A stretch of 64,000 bases of DNA from Strigamia acuminata (Eukaryota; Arthropoda; Chilopoda; Geophilomorpha; Linotaeniidae), in contig OX442315.1 in assembly GCA_949358305.1 (NCBI GenBank), positions 6,908,427 to 6,972,426 on the forward strand, written 5' to 3'. Of the stretch, positions 1 through 8,359 are shown piece after piece. The position numbers and the translations under genes were made by a program. The notes under the pieces are model-generated. The model was not told the DNA's origin, did no database searches, and saw only the letters and a list, made by a program, of their open reading frames with translations. The stretch's first letter is position 1. Each line of letters opens with the position of its first letter.

Positions 1-349
1 AGGCCTTGTAAAATAAAAAGATTTACTTACGAGAGCTGCTGCACATGTTGAGACGCGAAAAATTAGCTAAATCCAAACTTCGCAACGAATTGTCGCAGTC
101 ACCACTAACAGACGAGAAGTTATGACGTAGCGGGCGACCACGTGACAACGAAACCACGCGGTCGACCCCGTAGCGTCATTGCCAGCACGGCGGATCTCGC
201 AAAATACGAGACGCGTTCGAGACCCACAATTCTCAGCGTCGATAGGCCCAGTTTCCGACTGTTTTTAACACGACGAGACGTGTTTTTGCTTCTCCCCCAA
301 AGAGAAAGACAAAGACCTCTCAAACAAAACTTCATTTTCCTAAATTGAA

Positions 350-466
350 ATGGCCGATCGACGCAACCCACGATTAGAGCCGAGCGCATCGTCGAGAGAC
401 GAGAGCGACGGCCTAATCGTAAATGCAGAAGAAGATGAGAATTGGGACGAACAACCGCCGTTGCAG
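350..466 (+). CDS. G1 third gene, exon 1 (39-codon acidic leader exon)
   Basis: An ATG at 350 opens 39 codons (MADRRNPR..., ending ENWDEQPPLQ). They stop exactly at a CAG|GTAAAT splice donor (467), in phase 0; reading on into the intron gives a stop after two codons. The exon is acidic. Its equivalent in G2 carries the same DENWDQ-type motif and also ends CAG|GT in phase 0, and G3 has a comparable 18-codon exon. I infer that it supplies the start codon for the large exon at 1028. No transcript evidence is available. Confidence 0.55.
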
Positions 467-1027
467 GTAAATTAGTGTGATTTCCCCAGAGAAATCACAT
501 AATTCTTTGAATCTGTTGCATCCAACCCAGATTGGAGCGTGACTTGTGACTGATATATTTCTTTCTGTTTTATTGTTGATTTAAGGCTGGCTAAAAACCC
601 GAGAGTGGACCCAGATTCACCTCGGAGTCAAGGCCGCCAAAAAACTAGAACAAAGGAAGTGTTCGCGGAATGGCGTCGTGGCAAACCAAAACCAAAACTA
701 AAGGTTTTCTTTCTTTTAAATTTAAACATCGTAATAAATTAAAATACGATTAGAGTTAAAATAAAAAAGTTTAACGTAAGAAATTAAAATTTAACGATCG
801 GTTTTGCCTGCGACCCCTTCCAAAAAAGCGGATCACCTGAGTTCAAAAGTAGTGTTGGATCAGCGCTACGACGGCGGAGATCATCGCAGAACTGCGAAAC
901 AAGAAAATAAGACCGACGGCCGCAACAAAAGAAAGGAGTTGCTGCCACCGTCGATCTTGAGCATATTTCTGATCCCCATCGTTAACTGGGATTTATTATA
1001 TTAATCTTGTGATCTAAAATTATTCAG
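467..1027 (+). other. Probable intron of the G1 third gene
   Basis: 561 bp from GTAAAT to ATTATTCAG. It is AT-rich with scattered short ORFs. A lysine/arginine-rich open stretch at about 587-703 could be an alternative exon, but its frame does not fit exon 1, so I do not call it. Confidence 0.45.
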
Positions 1028-3760
1028 GTCGACCCGCTAGAATCGTGGGACGCCCTGCCTCCGACGGCGTCAACCGCCAACAACATCTTTCGCGGAGCCC
1101 TGCCGATTTACCTGCGGCAGGCCTATCCTGCAGAGACCAGCGCCTGGAAAATCCGATTGATGTATTCCAGGACCCTCGAGGAAAAATTCGAGCGATCAAA
1201 AACGCTGGTCGAGTGCATGACGAAGGAGATGAGGGAGCGAGTGGGGCCGCGGATCCCACCCGATGCGGATCCGCCGAGCCCCGTTTACTCCGGGTACCTG
1301 GAAGAGGCTTACCCAGGCACGGTGGCCGAGCTGCACACCTCCCATAGGTGGAGCGAGGCCCCGACCTTGGCAGCCCGCCAGAGAATAGTGGACGACGAGA
1401 TCAAACGCTTAAAGCGCACCGAGACTCACGGAGTAACCCGAGTTCTCGAGAGAAACGGTTTCTCCCCCGAAGAAATCCGTAGATGGCTTCGCGACATCGA
1501 AGAAGATCATCTGACACCCAGATGGATACCGCCGGCGAATTTTACGGCCACGCAGTCTGAGATGTGGCAGTTATACCACGCTGGTATCCTGGGAAGTCGC
1601 CGCCATCACAGAAGATCGAAGCGTCCGGCGGAGTCCGCCCCACGCGGACCCGCACGAAGAAGACAGGCCGTCTCCCCAATAGAGGCCGGCCCGTCAACGA
1701 GCCGCGACTACCGCAGCCGCTCGAGCAGCTCCAGTTCCCGAACTCGAGTTGTCGTGCGCTCGGAGTGTCGCCGAGTAGTAACGCTCGAGCCTGCCTCGCC
1801 AGACGACGCGCGGGCTGAGCGAACAGTCGAATCTTCCGCCCACTGGGCTGCGAGGACCGAGACACACCAAGATCGAGGAAAGAAAAGATCCTCGTTGTTC
1901 ATGGCGATTACCACACAGTCGTCAGATCAATCCTCGTCGCGACGAACCGTCTCATCACACCAGAGACCGAATTCTCCGACGGACGTCCCCCAGAGGACGG
2001 CCCAACGAAGATCCGTCGCAGCCAGCACCCGGAGGAATCGAAAGCGCAAAGTACGTCAGAAGTTGCGAGCACAATCCCTGATAGCTAAGGGATTAGAGAA
2101 GGAGCGAGAGATGGCCGCCGCGAAACGGTCCGAACCCCAGAGTCTCGGACCCACGGCTGGACCGTCCAGGCGCCAAGCAGAGATTGATTTGGGAGAGTTG
2201 ACGGAAGAGCAAATGTCCCCAGATGAGTCGGACAAAGATGGGCCGGTTACAAAACAGGATCTGGCCGTAGCATTGAAGAACGCCTTCCGAGGATACGCGG
2301 CCAACCGGCCGTCGGGCTCAACACCGGCTGTGCCCACCGCGCTTGTGCCCCCACAAGTGCAATCGCGATGGCCGCCACTCCTCGAGGGTACAAACCCAGC
2401 CGTGACCGCTTGGACCCCTCCCCGGATGATTCCGGTGGGGGATCCAGCTCCGAAGCGGGTCAGATACGATAATCTACCCGGGCTGGGCCGTCCACCGTCA
2501 CCCCCAACGCCACGAGTGTGTCGACCTTATCGCAACGCCGAATGGTACGCCCAGCGAGAGATGGACGCTCGATGCCGGCGTGAAGCGGCCTATCCCCCAC
2601 TCAGCGAGCTACAAGAATATCTGGCCGAATACGAGAACCCCGCGATTGCCGAGTTGGCCATACGACAGGCCGACGCCGCCCAAACCCACCACATCAATTG
2701 GGCGATCGAACAGATGCGGACGCTGTCACAACAATTCAGTGGCAATCCGGACCGCGCTCACCCCTGCCATCGGAGCAGTTTGAATTTGGCAGTGACGAAC
2801 GTCATGGCCCAGCTGCTGTCCCTGGGCGTCTTCTTGGACAGTCGGCAGGCTATGGCGGCCTGGACAATCGTCGACCGTGAGGGAGTTCACCTTCCTCGGG
2901 CGTTGTACCAGGTATGGGCCGGATGGACTCCTGAGCCCGCCTCGCTGCGCTTCGACCTGGCCAGGAATACGGAGAACCCAGGCCTGCAGTTTTCGAAGAT
3001 GCGTTCGTTGGCATTCCGCTACCGGAACCCCGGAGTCCACCCTTCCTTGTTGCGAACAATTCGGGAGGCTCCGGAGATACCGGGAACGACAGCGAGCCTC
3101 CCACAGGCCATCGAGACCGCCCCCCCAGAGGCGGCGGTCCAACCATACATACCGACCCCAAAGCCGGTATTCCCAAAGGAGAAGCGGTATGCGAATCGAC
3201 CCAAATTGATTCCGAAGCGCTCCAACCGAGGACCGCGAACTCCTCCGCTGCCCTCTCCTTCGCCACCAGCGGCAGAGCTGGCCGCTCTTACAACAGAGCC
3301 GGCTACGCCACCGTTGGAGAGTCCAATGGAGATTCCACTTCCTCCATCGCCTCCGCCGCCCCCAGCAGCGCAGCTTTATTTGAGGCTGGGAGTGGAATAC
3401 CCCTTCCTTCAGATGTCGGAGTTCACGCGACAACGCATCATTGACTCCGATGATCACGGCGAGTCGGTCCTCAAATGGCTGAACAGAGAGGCCCGATCTA
3501 CCATGGACGCCGTCTTCCATCGCCGAATCTTGCGAGCCCACCGGAAACCCGGATCGAGCGCCGAGTCGCGAAGGATCCGGCTCGTTCCCGACCGATTCCC
3601 GGCATCCACCCGGATTTGGATCCACGAACGTACGGGACTGATTGGCGAGCCGGTCGGCGGTCACCCGCAGTACTTCATCAACGAGCGACAGAATCCTGCG
3701 GATCTGACAACCTCTCTGCCCCGGATTTACCACCGCCGCCCCCGGCAGTGCCACCAGTGA
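1028..3760 (+). CDS. G1 third gene, main exon (env-position protein of unknown function, about 910 aa)
   Basis: The open frame begins directly after an ATTATTCAG acceptor, reading VDPLESWDALP in phase 0 with exon 1; the first in-frame ATG would be at 1157. There are three conserved blocks. An N-terminal motif TATQSEMWQL..GILG lies at about codon 175 of the exon. A helical-looking middle block lies near 2560-3030 (MDAR..REA, NLAVTNVMAQLL, RQAMAAWTIVDREG). The C-terminal block lies near 3391-3740 (SVLKWLNREAR, RRILRAHRKP, WIHER, GGHPQYFINER). Between them are Arg/Ser-rich and Pro-rich stretches. Weaker or closer matches to all three blocks occur in G2 and G3. I see no signal peptide, membrane segment, zinc knuckle or protease/RT motif, so it is neither a typical Env nor a second Gag. 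The function is unknown; basic RS-rich segments would suit nucleic-acid or nuclear binding, but that is inference. Confidence 0.75.
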   Translation, partial: VDPLESWDALPPTASTANNIFRGALPIYLRQAYPAETSAWKIRLMYSRTLEEKFERSKTLVECMTKEMRERVGPRIPPDADPPSPVYSGYLEEAYPGTVAELHTSHRWSEAPTLAARQRIVDDEIKRLKRTETHGVTRVLERNGFSPEEIRRWLRDIEEDHLTPRWIPPANFTATQSEMWQLYHAGILGSRRHHRRSKRPAESAPRGPARRRQAVSPIEAGPSTSRDYRSRSSSSSSRTRVVVRSECRRVVTLEPASPDDARAERTVESSAHWAARTETHQDRGKKRSSLFMAITTQSSDQSSSRRTVSSHQRPNSPTDVPQRTAQRRSVAASTRRNRKRKVRQKLRAQSLIAKGLEKEREMAAAKRSEPQSLGPTAGPSRRQAEIDLGELTEEQMSPDESDKDGPVTKQDLAVALKNAFRGYAANRPSGSTPAVPTALVPPQVQSRWPPLLEGTNPAVTAWTPPRMIPVGDPAPKRVRYDNLPGLGRPPSPPTPRVCRPYRNAEWYAQREMDARCRREAAYPPLSELQEYLAEYENPAIAELAIRQADAAQTHHINWAIEQMRTLSQQFSGNPDRAHPCHRSSLNLAVTNVMAQLLSLGVFLDSRQAMAAWTIVDREGVHLPRALYQVWAGWTPEPASLRFDLARNTENPGLQFSKMRSLAFRYRNPGVHPSLLRTIREAPEIPGTTASLPQAIETAPPEAAVQPYIPTPKPVFPKEKRYANRPKLIPKRSNRGPRTPPLPSPSPPAAELAALTTEPATPPLESPMEIPLPPSPPPPPAAQLYLRLGVEYPFLQMSEFTRQRIIDSDDHGESVLKWLNREARSTMDAVFHRRILRAHRKPGSSAESRRIRLVPDRFPASTRIWIHERTGLIGEPVGGHPQYFINERQNPADLTTSLPRIYHRRPRQCHQ

Positions 3761-3845
3761 TCCTCCGCCCATGCAGAGGAGTGCTGCCGGCTCTTCGCAG
3801 AGGAGAGCGATAAAATTGAGATCGCTCCGATCCGAGATCGAAGCT

Positions 3846-3857
3846 GGAGGAGGGACG
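3846..3857 (+). promoter_or_regulatory. G1 polypurine tract
   Basis: GGAGGAGGGACG lies immediately before the LTR start. G2 has GGGAGGGGGACG in the same position. This is the expected plus-strand primer site for reverse transcription. Confidence 0.7.
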
Positions 3858-4678
3858 TGTGGTGACCCAGTTGGATAAGTGTCCCCCCAGGGCGGATGCT
3901 TGTCCTCTGAGTCACTGTGATTGAAGAGTCGTTCCCCCCCCGAGTCGGCTCCACCTCCCCATGGCAGGTGTGTGCCCCGAGGGGGAGGAAGCGGCTGATG
4001 GTCAGCCCCCATTGGTTGATCGCCGGCCCTTCACCCCACTGCATAAAAGGCTGTGTTTCCCGCCTAAAGTCAGAACTTACACAAACGACACCAAGAACAC
4101 AGCAACTACCTCACCGTCAGGCCAACTTCAACTACAAGTTAGGATTGATCGAGGATCGCTGAGTAAAGTGCAAACTGTAACTCTCACGAAGTCACTTGCG
4201 AGCTATTCCTGCGAAAGCACGAGAATAGCCCTTGTGAAATCACCCAGAATAATCGCCCAGACGATTATTCGCCGAAGTAAGTGTCCGAGTGCTTTGTAGG
4301 GAACCCCAAAGTTCCTAGACGAGGCCTCTGCGACGCTAAACAAACCCTAGACAACAGGCACGGATAGAAGACTCGAAAGAGCATTCCACCGCGTCCGTGA
4401 AGACGAATCCGTGACGAATTGACGACAACTCGAGACGCCGCCTTTGTTCCGCCGACCACGCGGAATCGACGACGCCATCTTGAGAAATCCTTTGTTCGAC
4501 GCTGACCACGTCGACTCTAGAATTATTACTGAGTGTATTTTAAAGGCATAAAGCCTGGTGAATAAATTACCTGTTTATTTACATACATTTGGTATTCATT
4601 TGGGTATTTACATAATTGATCACAGGTAAAGTATTACACGTTAGCGCTATTTAAACCTATACCAAGTAGGACGCGACA
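3858..4678 (+). repeat. G1 3' LTR (821 bp)
   Basis: It begins TGTGGTGACCC and ends GGACGCGACA; the G2 LTR begins with the same 11 bases and ends GCGCGACA. It contains a TATA-like CATAAAAG at about 4041 and AATAAA near 4560, as expected for an LTR promoter and poly(A) signal. Only one copy is in the window, so LTR divergence and the target duplication cannot be checked. Confidence 0.75.
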
Positions 4679-6631
4679 CAATTTACTAATCCTTTCTTTA
4701 CTTTTGTAGAAACGATTCGGAGCGATGGCGATATTTTGACGCCAACAAACGCTGGTGCGGTTGATGTTACAAGTGCTGAGAACATTGTTGATGCTGCGAA
4801 TGCTGAGAACATTGCTGATGCTACAAATGCTGAGAACATTAATGAAAACATTGCTGAGGACATTGTTGAAATTATTGTTCCAGATGAATCGATTGTGGAC
4901 GCAGATGCCATTGACATTATCACCGACTCTGAGGACGAGGACGACGGCGCAGTGGCAGACGAGCATGCACCGCAGCAGTTACGACGCAACCCACCACGCA
5001 ACTGCGGAGCTCCGAAGCGTTGGGCGGATCACTACGCTCTTTACACGGCAATGGAACAGTGTGGGGACGATCCCAACTCGTACAGTGAGGCCATGCAACG
5101 CCCTGATGCAGACGAATGGAAACAGGCCGTTTTGCAGGAACTGGACGCACTTGACAAGTGTAAAACTTGGGAACTCGCTGATTTGCCGCCTGGGCGCAAG
5201 CCCATTACTTGTCGCTGGGTTTTCTGCATTAAACGAACAGCAGATGGGAACCTTGAGCGATACAAAGCGCGTTTGGTAGCGCGTGGATGCTCACAAGTGG
5301 GCGAAATTGACTACGACGAGACGTTTTCGCCGGTGGTCAAGTACACGACTTTACGGCTCCTTTTGGCGATGGCTGCTGCTAATGGATGGGAAATCGACCA
5401 GATGGACGCTGTTACTGCCTTTTTGCACGGTGAATTGAAGGAGGAAATTTATATGACGCTGCCTGAAGGACTTGAAAAATTACTTGGCAAGGCGAAATAT
5501 TGTCAATTAAAAAAGGCGTTGTATGGACTTAAACAGGCCGGGCGGGCATGGTATGAGCTCCTTGACAAGGGCTTGATTGAAATTGGCTTGACACGCTCGG
5601 ATTTTGACAATTGTGTTTATTTTTTACAAGATAAATGTGGAATTATAATTGTTGCTGTTTATGTCGATGACTTGCTTATTTTCTCTAGCAGTTCGGAATT
5701 GAAGCGCAGGACAAAAGGACAACTTTCATCAAAGTTTGAGATGAAGGATTTTGGCGAAGCTCATTACTGTCTTGGCATAAGATTCACCAGAGACCGGAAG
5801 CTTGGGACAATCAGTTTGGACCAGTCGGAATACATCAAGCGGGTGCTGAAACGTTTTGATATGCCAGATTGCAAGCCGACCCCAACACCGACGGATCCAA
5901 GTTTGAAGCTCACCAACTTAATGGCGCCGAAGACTGCTACAGAAAGGGCGGAGATGAGCAAGATACCTTATCAAGAGGCAGTCGGAAGTCTACTTTATGC
6001 AGCACAAGCAACAAGACCAGATATCGCGCAAGCTGTGGGAGTGGTCAGTAAATTCAATTCTAATTTTGGACCTCTCCATTGGATTGCAGTGAAGCGGATC
6101 ATGCGATACCTGCAAGGAACAATTAACACGAAACTGGTTTACGGAACTTCGAAAAGTTCAACGGTTGTTGGTTATGCAGACGCCGATCACGCTGGATGTC
6201 TTGATACGAGGAGGTCGACAACGGGATACCTTTTCATGGCAGCTGGTGGGGCAATCGGCTGGTCCAGTAAGAAACAACCAACTGTTGCTGAGTCAACTAC
6301 AGAAGCGGAATACATGTCTGTATCGATGGCGTCTAAAGAAGCTATTTGGTTGCAACGAGCCATTCAAGAATTGAAACCCAACGAATGCAAAGTGCCAATT
6401 GTTGTTCATTCGGATAACCAGAGTGCACTCAGATTGTCAAAGAATGCTGTGTACCACTCCAGGACCAAGCATATTGACATTAAGCATCATTTCATCCGGG
6501 AAGTCATAAAAAATGGACATATTATCGTCAAGTTTATTGGGACTGAGGAGATGATCGCTGATATTCTAACCAAGGGACTAACAAAAGGAAAACATCAATG
6601 GTGTACAAGGAAAATGGGATTGTTAAATTAA
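4679..6631 (+). CDS. pol: Copia polyprotein, C-terminal part: reverse transcriptase and RNase H
   Basis: The ORF is open through the G1 junction; the first codon of the uninterrupted frame in copia sequence is near 4679, and TTG at 4736 is not a real start. After a low-complexity Ala/Asn/Asp/Glu acidic linker (4745-4950) come the marks of the copia reverse transcriptase: CRWVFCIKR, YKARLVARG, FSPVVKYTTLR, QMDAVTAFLHGELKEEIY, LKKALYGLKQAGRAWYE, and the catalytic YVDDLLIF at about 5659. RNase H motifs follow: TTEAEYMSVSMASKEAIWLQ, VHSDNQSALRL and HSRTKHIDIKHHFIRE. The frame is intact to a TAA at 6629. Only the 5' side is lost to the G1 insertion, so this copy cannot make its full polyprotein. 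Confidence 0.9.
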   Translation, partial: QFTNPFFTFVETIRSDGDILTPTNAGAVDVTSAENIVDAANAENIADATNAENINENIAEDIVEIIVPDESIVDADAIDIITDSEDEDDGAVADEHAPQQLRRNPPRNCGAPKRWADHYALYTAMEQCGDDPNSYSEAMQRPDADEWKQAVLQELDALDKCKTWELADLPPGRKPITCRWVFCIKRTADGNLERYKARLVARGCSQVGEIDYDETFSPVVKYTTLRLLLAMAAANGWEIDQMDAVTAFLHGELKEEIYMTLPEGLEKLLGKAKYCQLKKALYGLKQAGRAWYELLDKGLIEIGLTRSDFDNCVYFLQDKCGIIIVAVYVDDLLIFSSSSELKRRTKGQLSSKFEMKDFGEAHYCLGIRFTRDRKLGTISLDQSEYIKRVLKRFDMPDCKPTPTPTDPSLKLTNLMAPKTATERAEMSKIPYQEAVGSLLYAAQATRPDIAQAVGVVSKFNSNFGPLHWIAVKRIMRYLQGTINTKLVYGTSKSSTVVGYADADHAGCLDTRRSTTGYLFMAAGGAIGWSSKKQPTVAESTTEAEYMSVSMASKEAIWLQRAIQELKPNECKVPIVVHSDNQSALRLSKNAVYHSRTKHIDIKHHFIREVIKNGHIIVKFIGTEEMIADILTKGLTKGKHQWCTRKMGLLN

Positions 6632-6690
6632 TTTTGTTTTTGTATACCATATTTGAAACTGTTTGTTGTTGTATTTTGCATTATGTCATC

Positions 6691-6702
6691 AAAGTGTGGG
6701 AG
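6691..6702 (+). promoter_or_regulatory. Copia polypurine tract
   Basis: AAAGTGTGGGAG sits directly before the LTR start TGTTGGGATG, the usual arrangement in copia elements. Confidence 0.65.
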
Positions 6703-6860
6703 TGTTGGGATGTCCTATGATGTCATTATTAATAAGCGCCACCTAGCGCTTTGTGTATAAATACGTAATAAACTTTAAGGGAACCACTTCCTGTTTAACC
6801 ACGTTAACGTTAACACCTTGTCCGTTATTCTCAACACACTCAATCACCTTACATCCAACA
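6703..6860 (+). repeat. Copia 3' LTR (158 bp)
   Basis: It is bounded by inverted ends TGTTGGGATGT and ACATCCAACA, the classical copia LTR ends. It contains GTATAAATA at about 6755 (TATA-like) and AATAAA at about 6767. The 5-bp target duplication cannot be checked because the 5' LTR is outside the window. Confidence 0.75.
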
Positions 6861-7257
6861 TAAAAAAATGCAATTTTGACCTATAAATATGAAGTTGTCT
6901 CAGAAAATGCAATGTATATTGTGTAAATGATTAGTAGTCATCCTGCAAAAGCCGAAAGGTTACACTGCAAAATTCAAATTTTATCATTATTATGTATTCG
7001 GCCGAATAACAGGTTGATATTTAGCCGAATATATAATATTCAGTTTTTAGGCCGAATAGGCCAAATAACCCAATACAAAACCGAATATTTGGTGAAACCC
7101 TAATAGATTACAAATGACTGCCATTCAAGTTAGGTCTGGGATTGAAGTTCTGATTGTTATTGGAAGAAAAGCAGAACTATTTTTCGGTTTCATTTGAAAC
7201 TTGTAATATATTTTTGTTACAGTTATCTTTTTATTATAGCTTAATTTTAAATCTTAC
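6861..7257. other. AT-rich spacer with a possible short MITE remnant
   Basis: No gene. Around 6990-7108 there is a cluster of TTCGGCCGAAT-like words: a perfect 14-bp palindrome at 6995-7008, then AGCCGAATA, GGCCGAATAGGCC, and CCGAATATTTGGTGAAACCC. Repeated palindromic words of this kind are common in miniature DNA transposons, but I cannot define ends or a target duplication. Confidence 0.3.
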
Positions 7258-7277
7258 ATTAGAGAGTTTGCGGGATG

Positions 7278-7321
7278 CATTTTTCCCTTACAGTTAAACA
7301 CTATACGGTATAAAAATAGTG
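7278..7321. repeat. Left half of a small palindrome split by G2
   Basis: CATTTTTCCCTTACA (7278-7292) is the exact reverse complement of TGTAAGGGAAAAATG at 20796-20810, on the other side of G2. Removing G2 and one AGTG copy leaves a hairpin with 15-bp arms and a loop of about 28 nt. Both flanks also contain the direct repeat GAGAGTTTGCGGG (7262, 20820). Confidence 0.6.
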
Positions 7322-8320
7322 TGTCGCGCTCTACTCTAACTGTCGCTAACTCGTGGTATGAGTCACTCTCTAATCTCGCAATACCGCTTTACTCAAGCGG
7401 TTACCCAAATAATGTGAAACGGCAAACAATGTAAAATGGTAAATATAATAAATGTATTTATTATACGGGAATGTACAGGTAAAAGGGATAAAATATGTAA
7501 GGGAATAAAAAGGTAAAAGGTTGGGGTGTGTGAAGTTGGCGGGAAACTGGTCGAGGTCGTCCTTTGTTGGCGCTCTGGATCCAAGATGGCGTCCGCGTGG
7601 CAACGTGGTGTCGTCTTGGGCCGGCGTGGCAATGAATGGCGTCCTCGTCTCACGTTTCTCGTCCGGTCCTTCGGGCTCACGCTGGTCGGGCGCGAGTGAA
7701 TGCCTAAAAGGTCTTACTTCTGGTCTGTTGTCTAGGTTTAGGGTTTTGTTTAGGTGTCCGGCGATCACACAGCGGCGGACGCTTGGTGGTTCCCGGCGAT
7801 ACACACAGCGGCGGGAACGCTCGTCGTGGTTACTGCAATTTAGGCTTGTGCGACCGTTTGTCTGCACAACTCGCTAAATTGGAGTAGGTTTACTATTTCT
7901 AGCTGGTTTGCTAAAATAGTGTGGTAATCTTGTTTCGCAGGTTACTCTGCGGAGGTTAACACAAATCAATCGTACTCACGTTGAAAGTCCCTTGTCCTAG
8001 GTCACTCCTGAAGTCTTTGTACTTAGGCTTGATCGTTTTAGGACGTTTGGCTTTTACGTGTATCTTGGTTGATTTTTGTGTTGGTTCTGCCCGCTCAGTG
8101 CAAGGCGAATTCCTTTGCACAAAGCGGGGGGTGACAGGTGACTAAAGCCACCCAATAGTGGAGAAGACGAATCTCCCCCACTCCCCCAGGGCAGACGCCC
8201 GTCCATTGACTGGATGTCAATGCTCTGAGGGAAGGGAGGCGCGCGTGCGACTCCCCTTCTTTACCCGTATGTAGGCGACGAGAGAAACTCTTCGTGCCCC
8301 ACCCCAGTCGGGTCACCACA
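7322..8320 (-). repeat. G2 3' LTR (999 bp)
   Basis: The direct copy is at 19795-20793. On the element strand it begins TGTGGTGACCC and ends CGCGACA. ORFs of 165, 118 and 95 codons within it recur identically in the other LTR simply because the LTRs are copies; I do not regard them as genes. Confidence 0.95.
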
Positions 8321-8335
8321 CGTCCCCCTCCCAGC
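8321..8335 (-). promoter_or_regulatory. G2 polypurine tract
   Basis: On the element strand GGGAGGGGGACG runs straight into the 3' LTR start TGTGGTGACCC. It matches the G1 tract in position and composition. Confidence 0.7.
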
Positions 8336-8359
8336 TCTGACCGCCGGTGTTCGGAGCGA

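Larger units (their letters stand above)
1..4678 (+). mobile_element. G1: 3' part of a Ty3/gypsy LTR retrotransposon (third gene + 3' LTR)
   Basis: The window opens inside this element. What is visible is a short first exon (350-466), an intron, the large third-gene exon (1028-3760), a polypurine tract (3846-3857) and one LTR (3858-4678). Gag, pol and the 5' LTR lie outside the window. I assign it to the same group as the complete elements G2 and G3 because its third-gene product shares sequence blocks with theirs and its LTR begins with the same 11 bases as the G2 LTR. Right after the LTR the sequence runs into copia polymerase code, so G1 inserted into a copia element. Bases 1-349 hold no ORF I can support; they probably contain the pol/third-gene spacer. 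Confidence 0.8.
4679..6860 (+). mobile_element. Copia (Ty1) retrotransposon, 3' half, split by G1
   Basis: The copia polymerase frame is open right from the G1 LTR edge (4679) to 6631. A polypurine tract and a 158-bp 3' LTR follow. The 5' half (gag, protease, integrase) should lie left of G1, outside the window. Copia sequence abutting the LTR terminus is the basis for calling G1 a nested insertion. Confidence 0.85.

Noticed and set aside
4755-5279. Overlapping Leu-rich ORF of 174 codons
   Set aside because: Shadow frame of the copia acidic linker and RT.
7370-7877. ORFs of 165, 95 and 118 codons, repeated at 19843-20350
   Set aside because: They lie in the G2 LTRs and are identical only because the LTRs are copies. 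They overlap on both strands and have no recognised domain.
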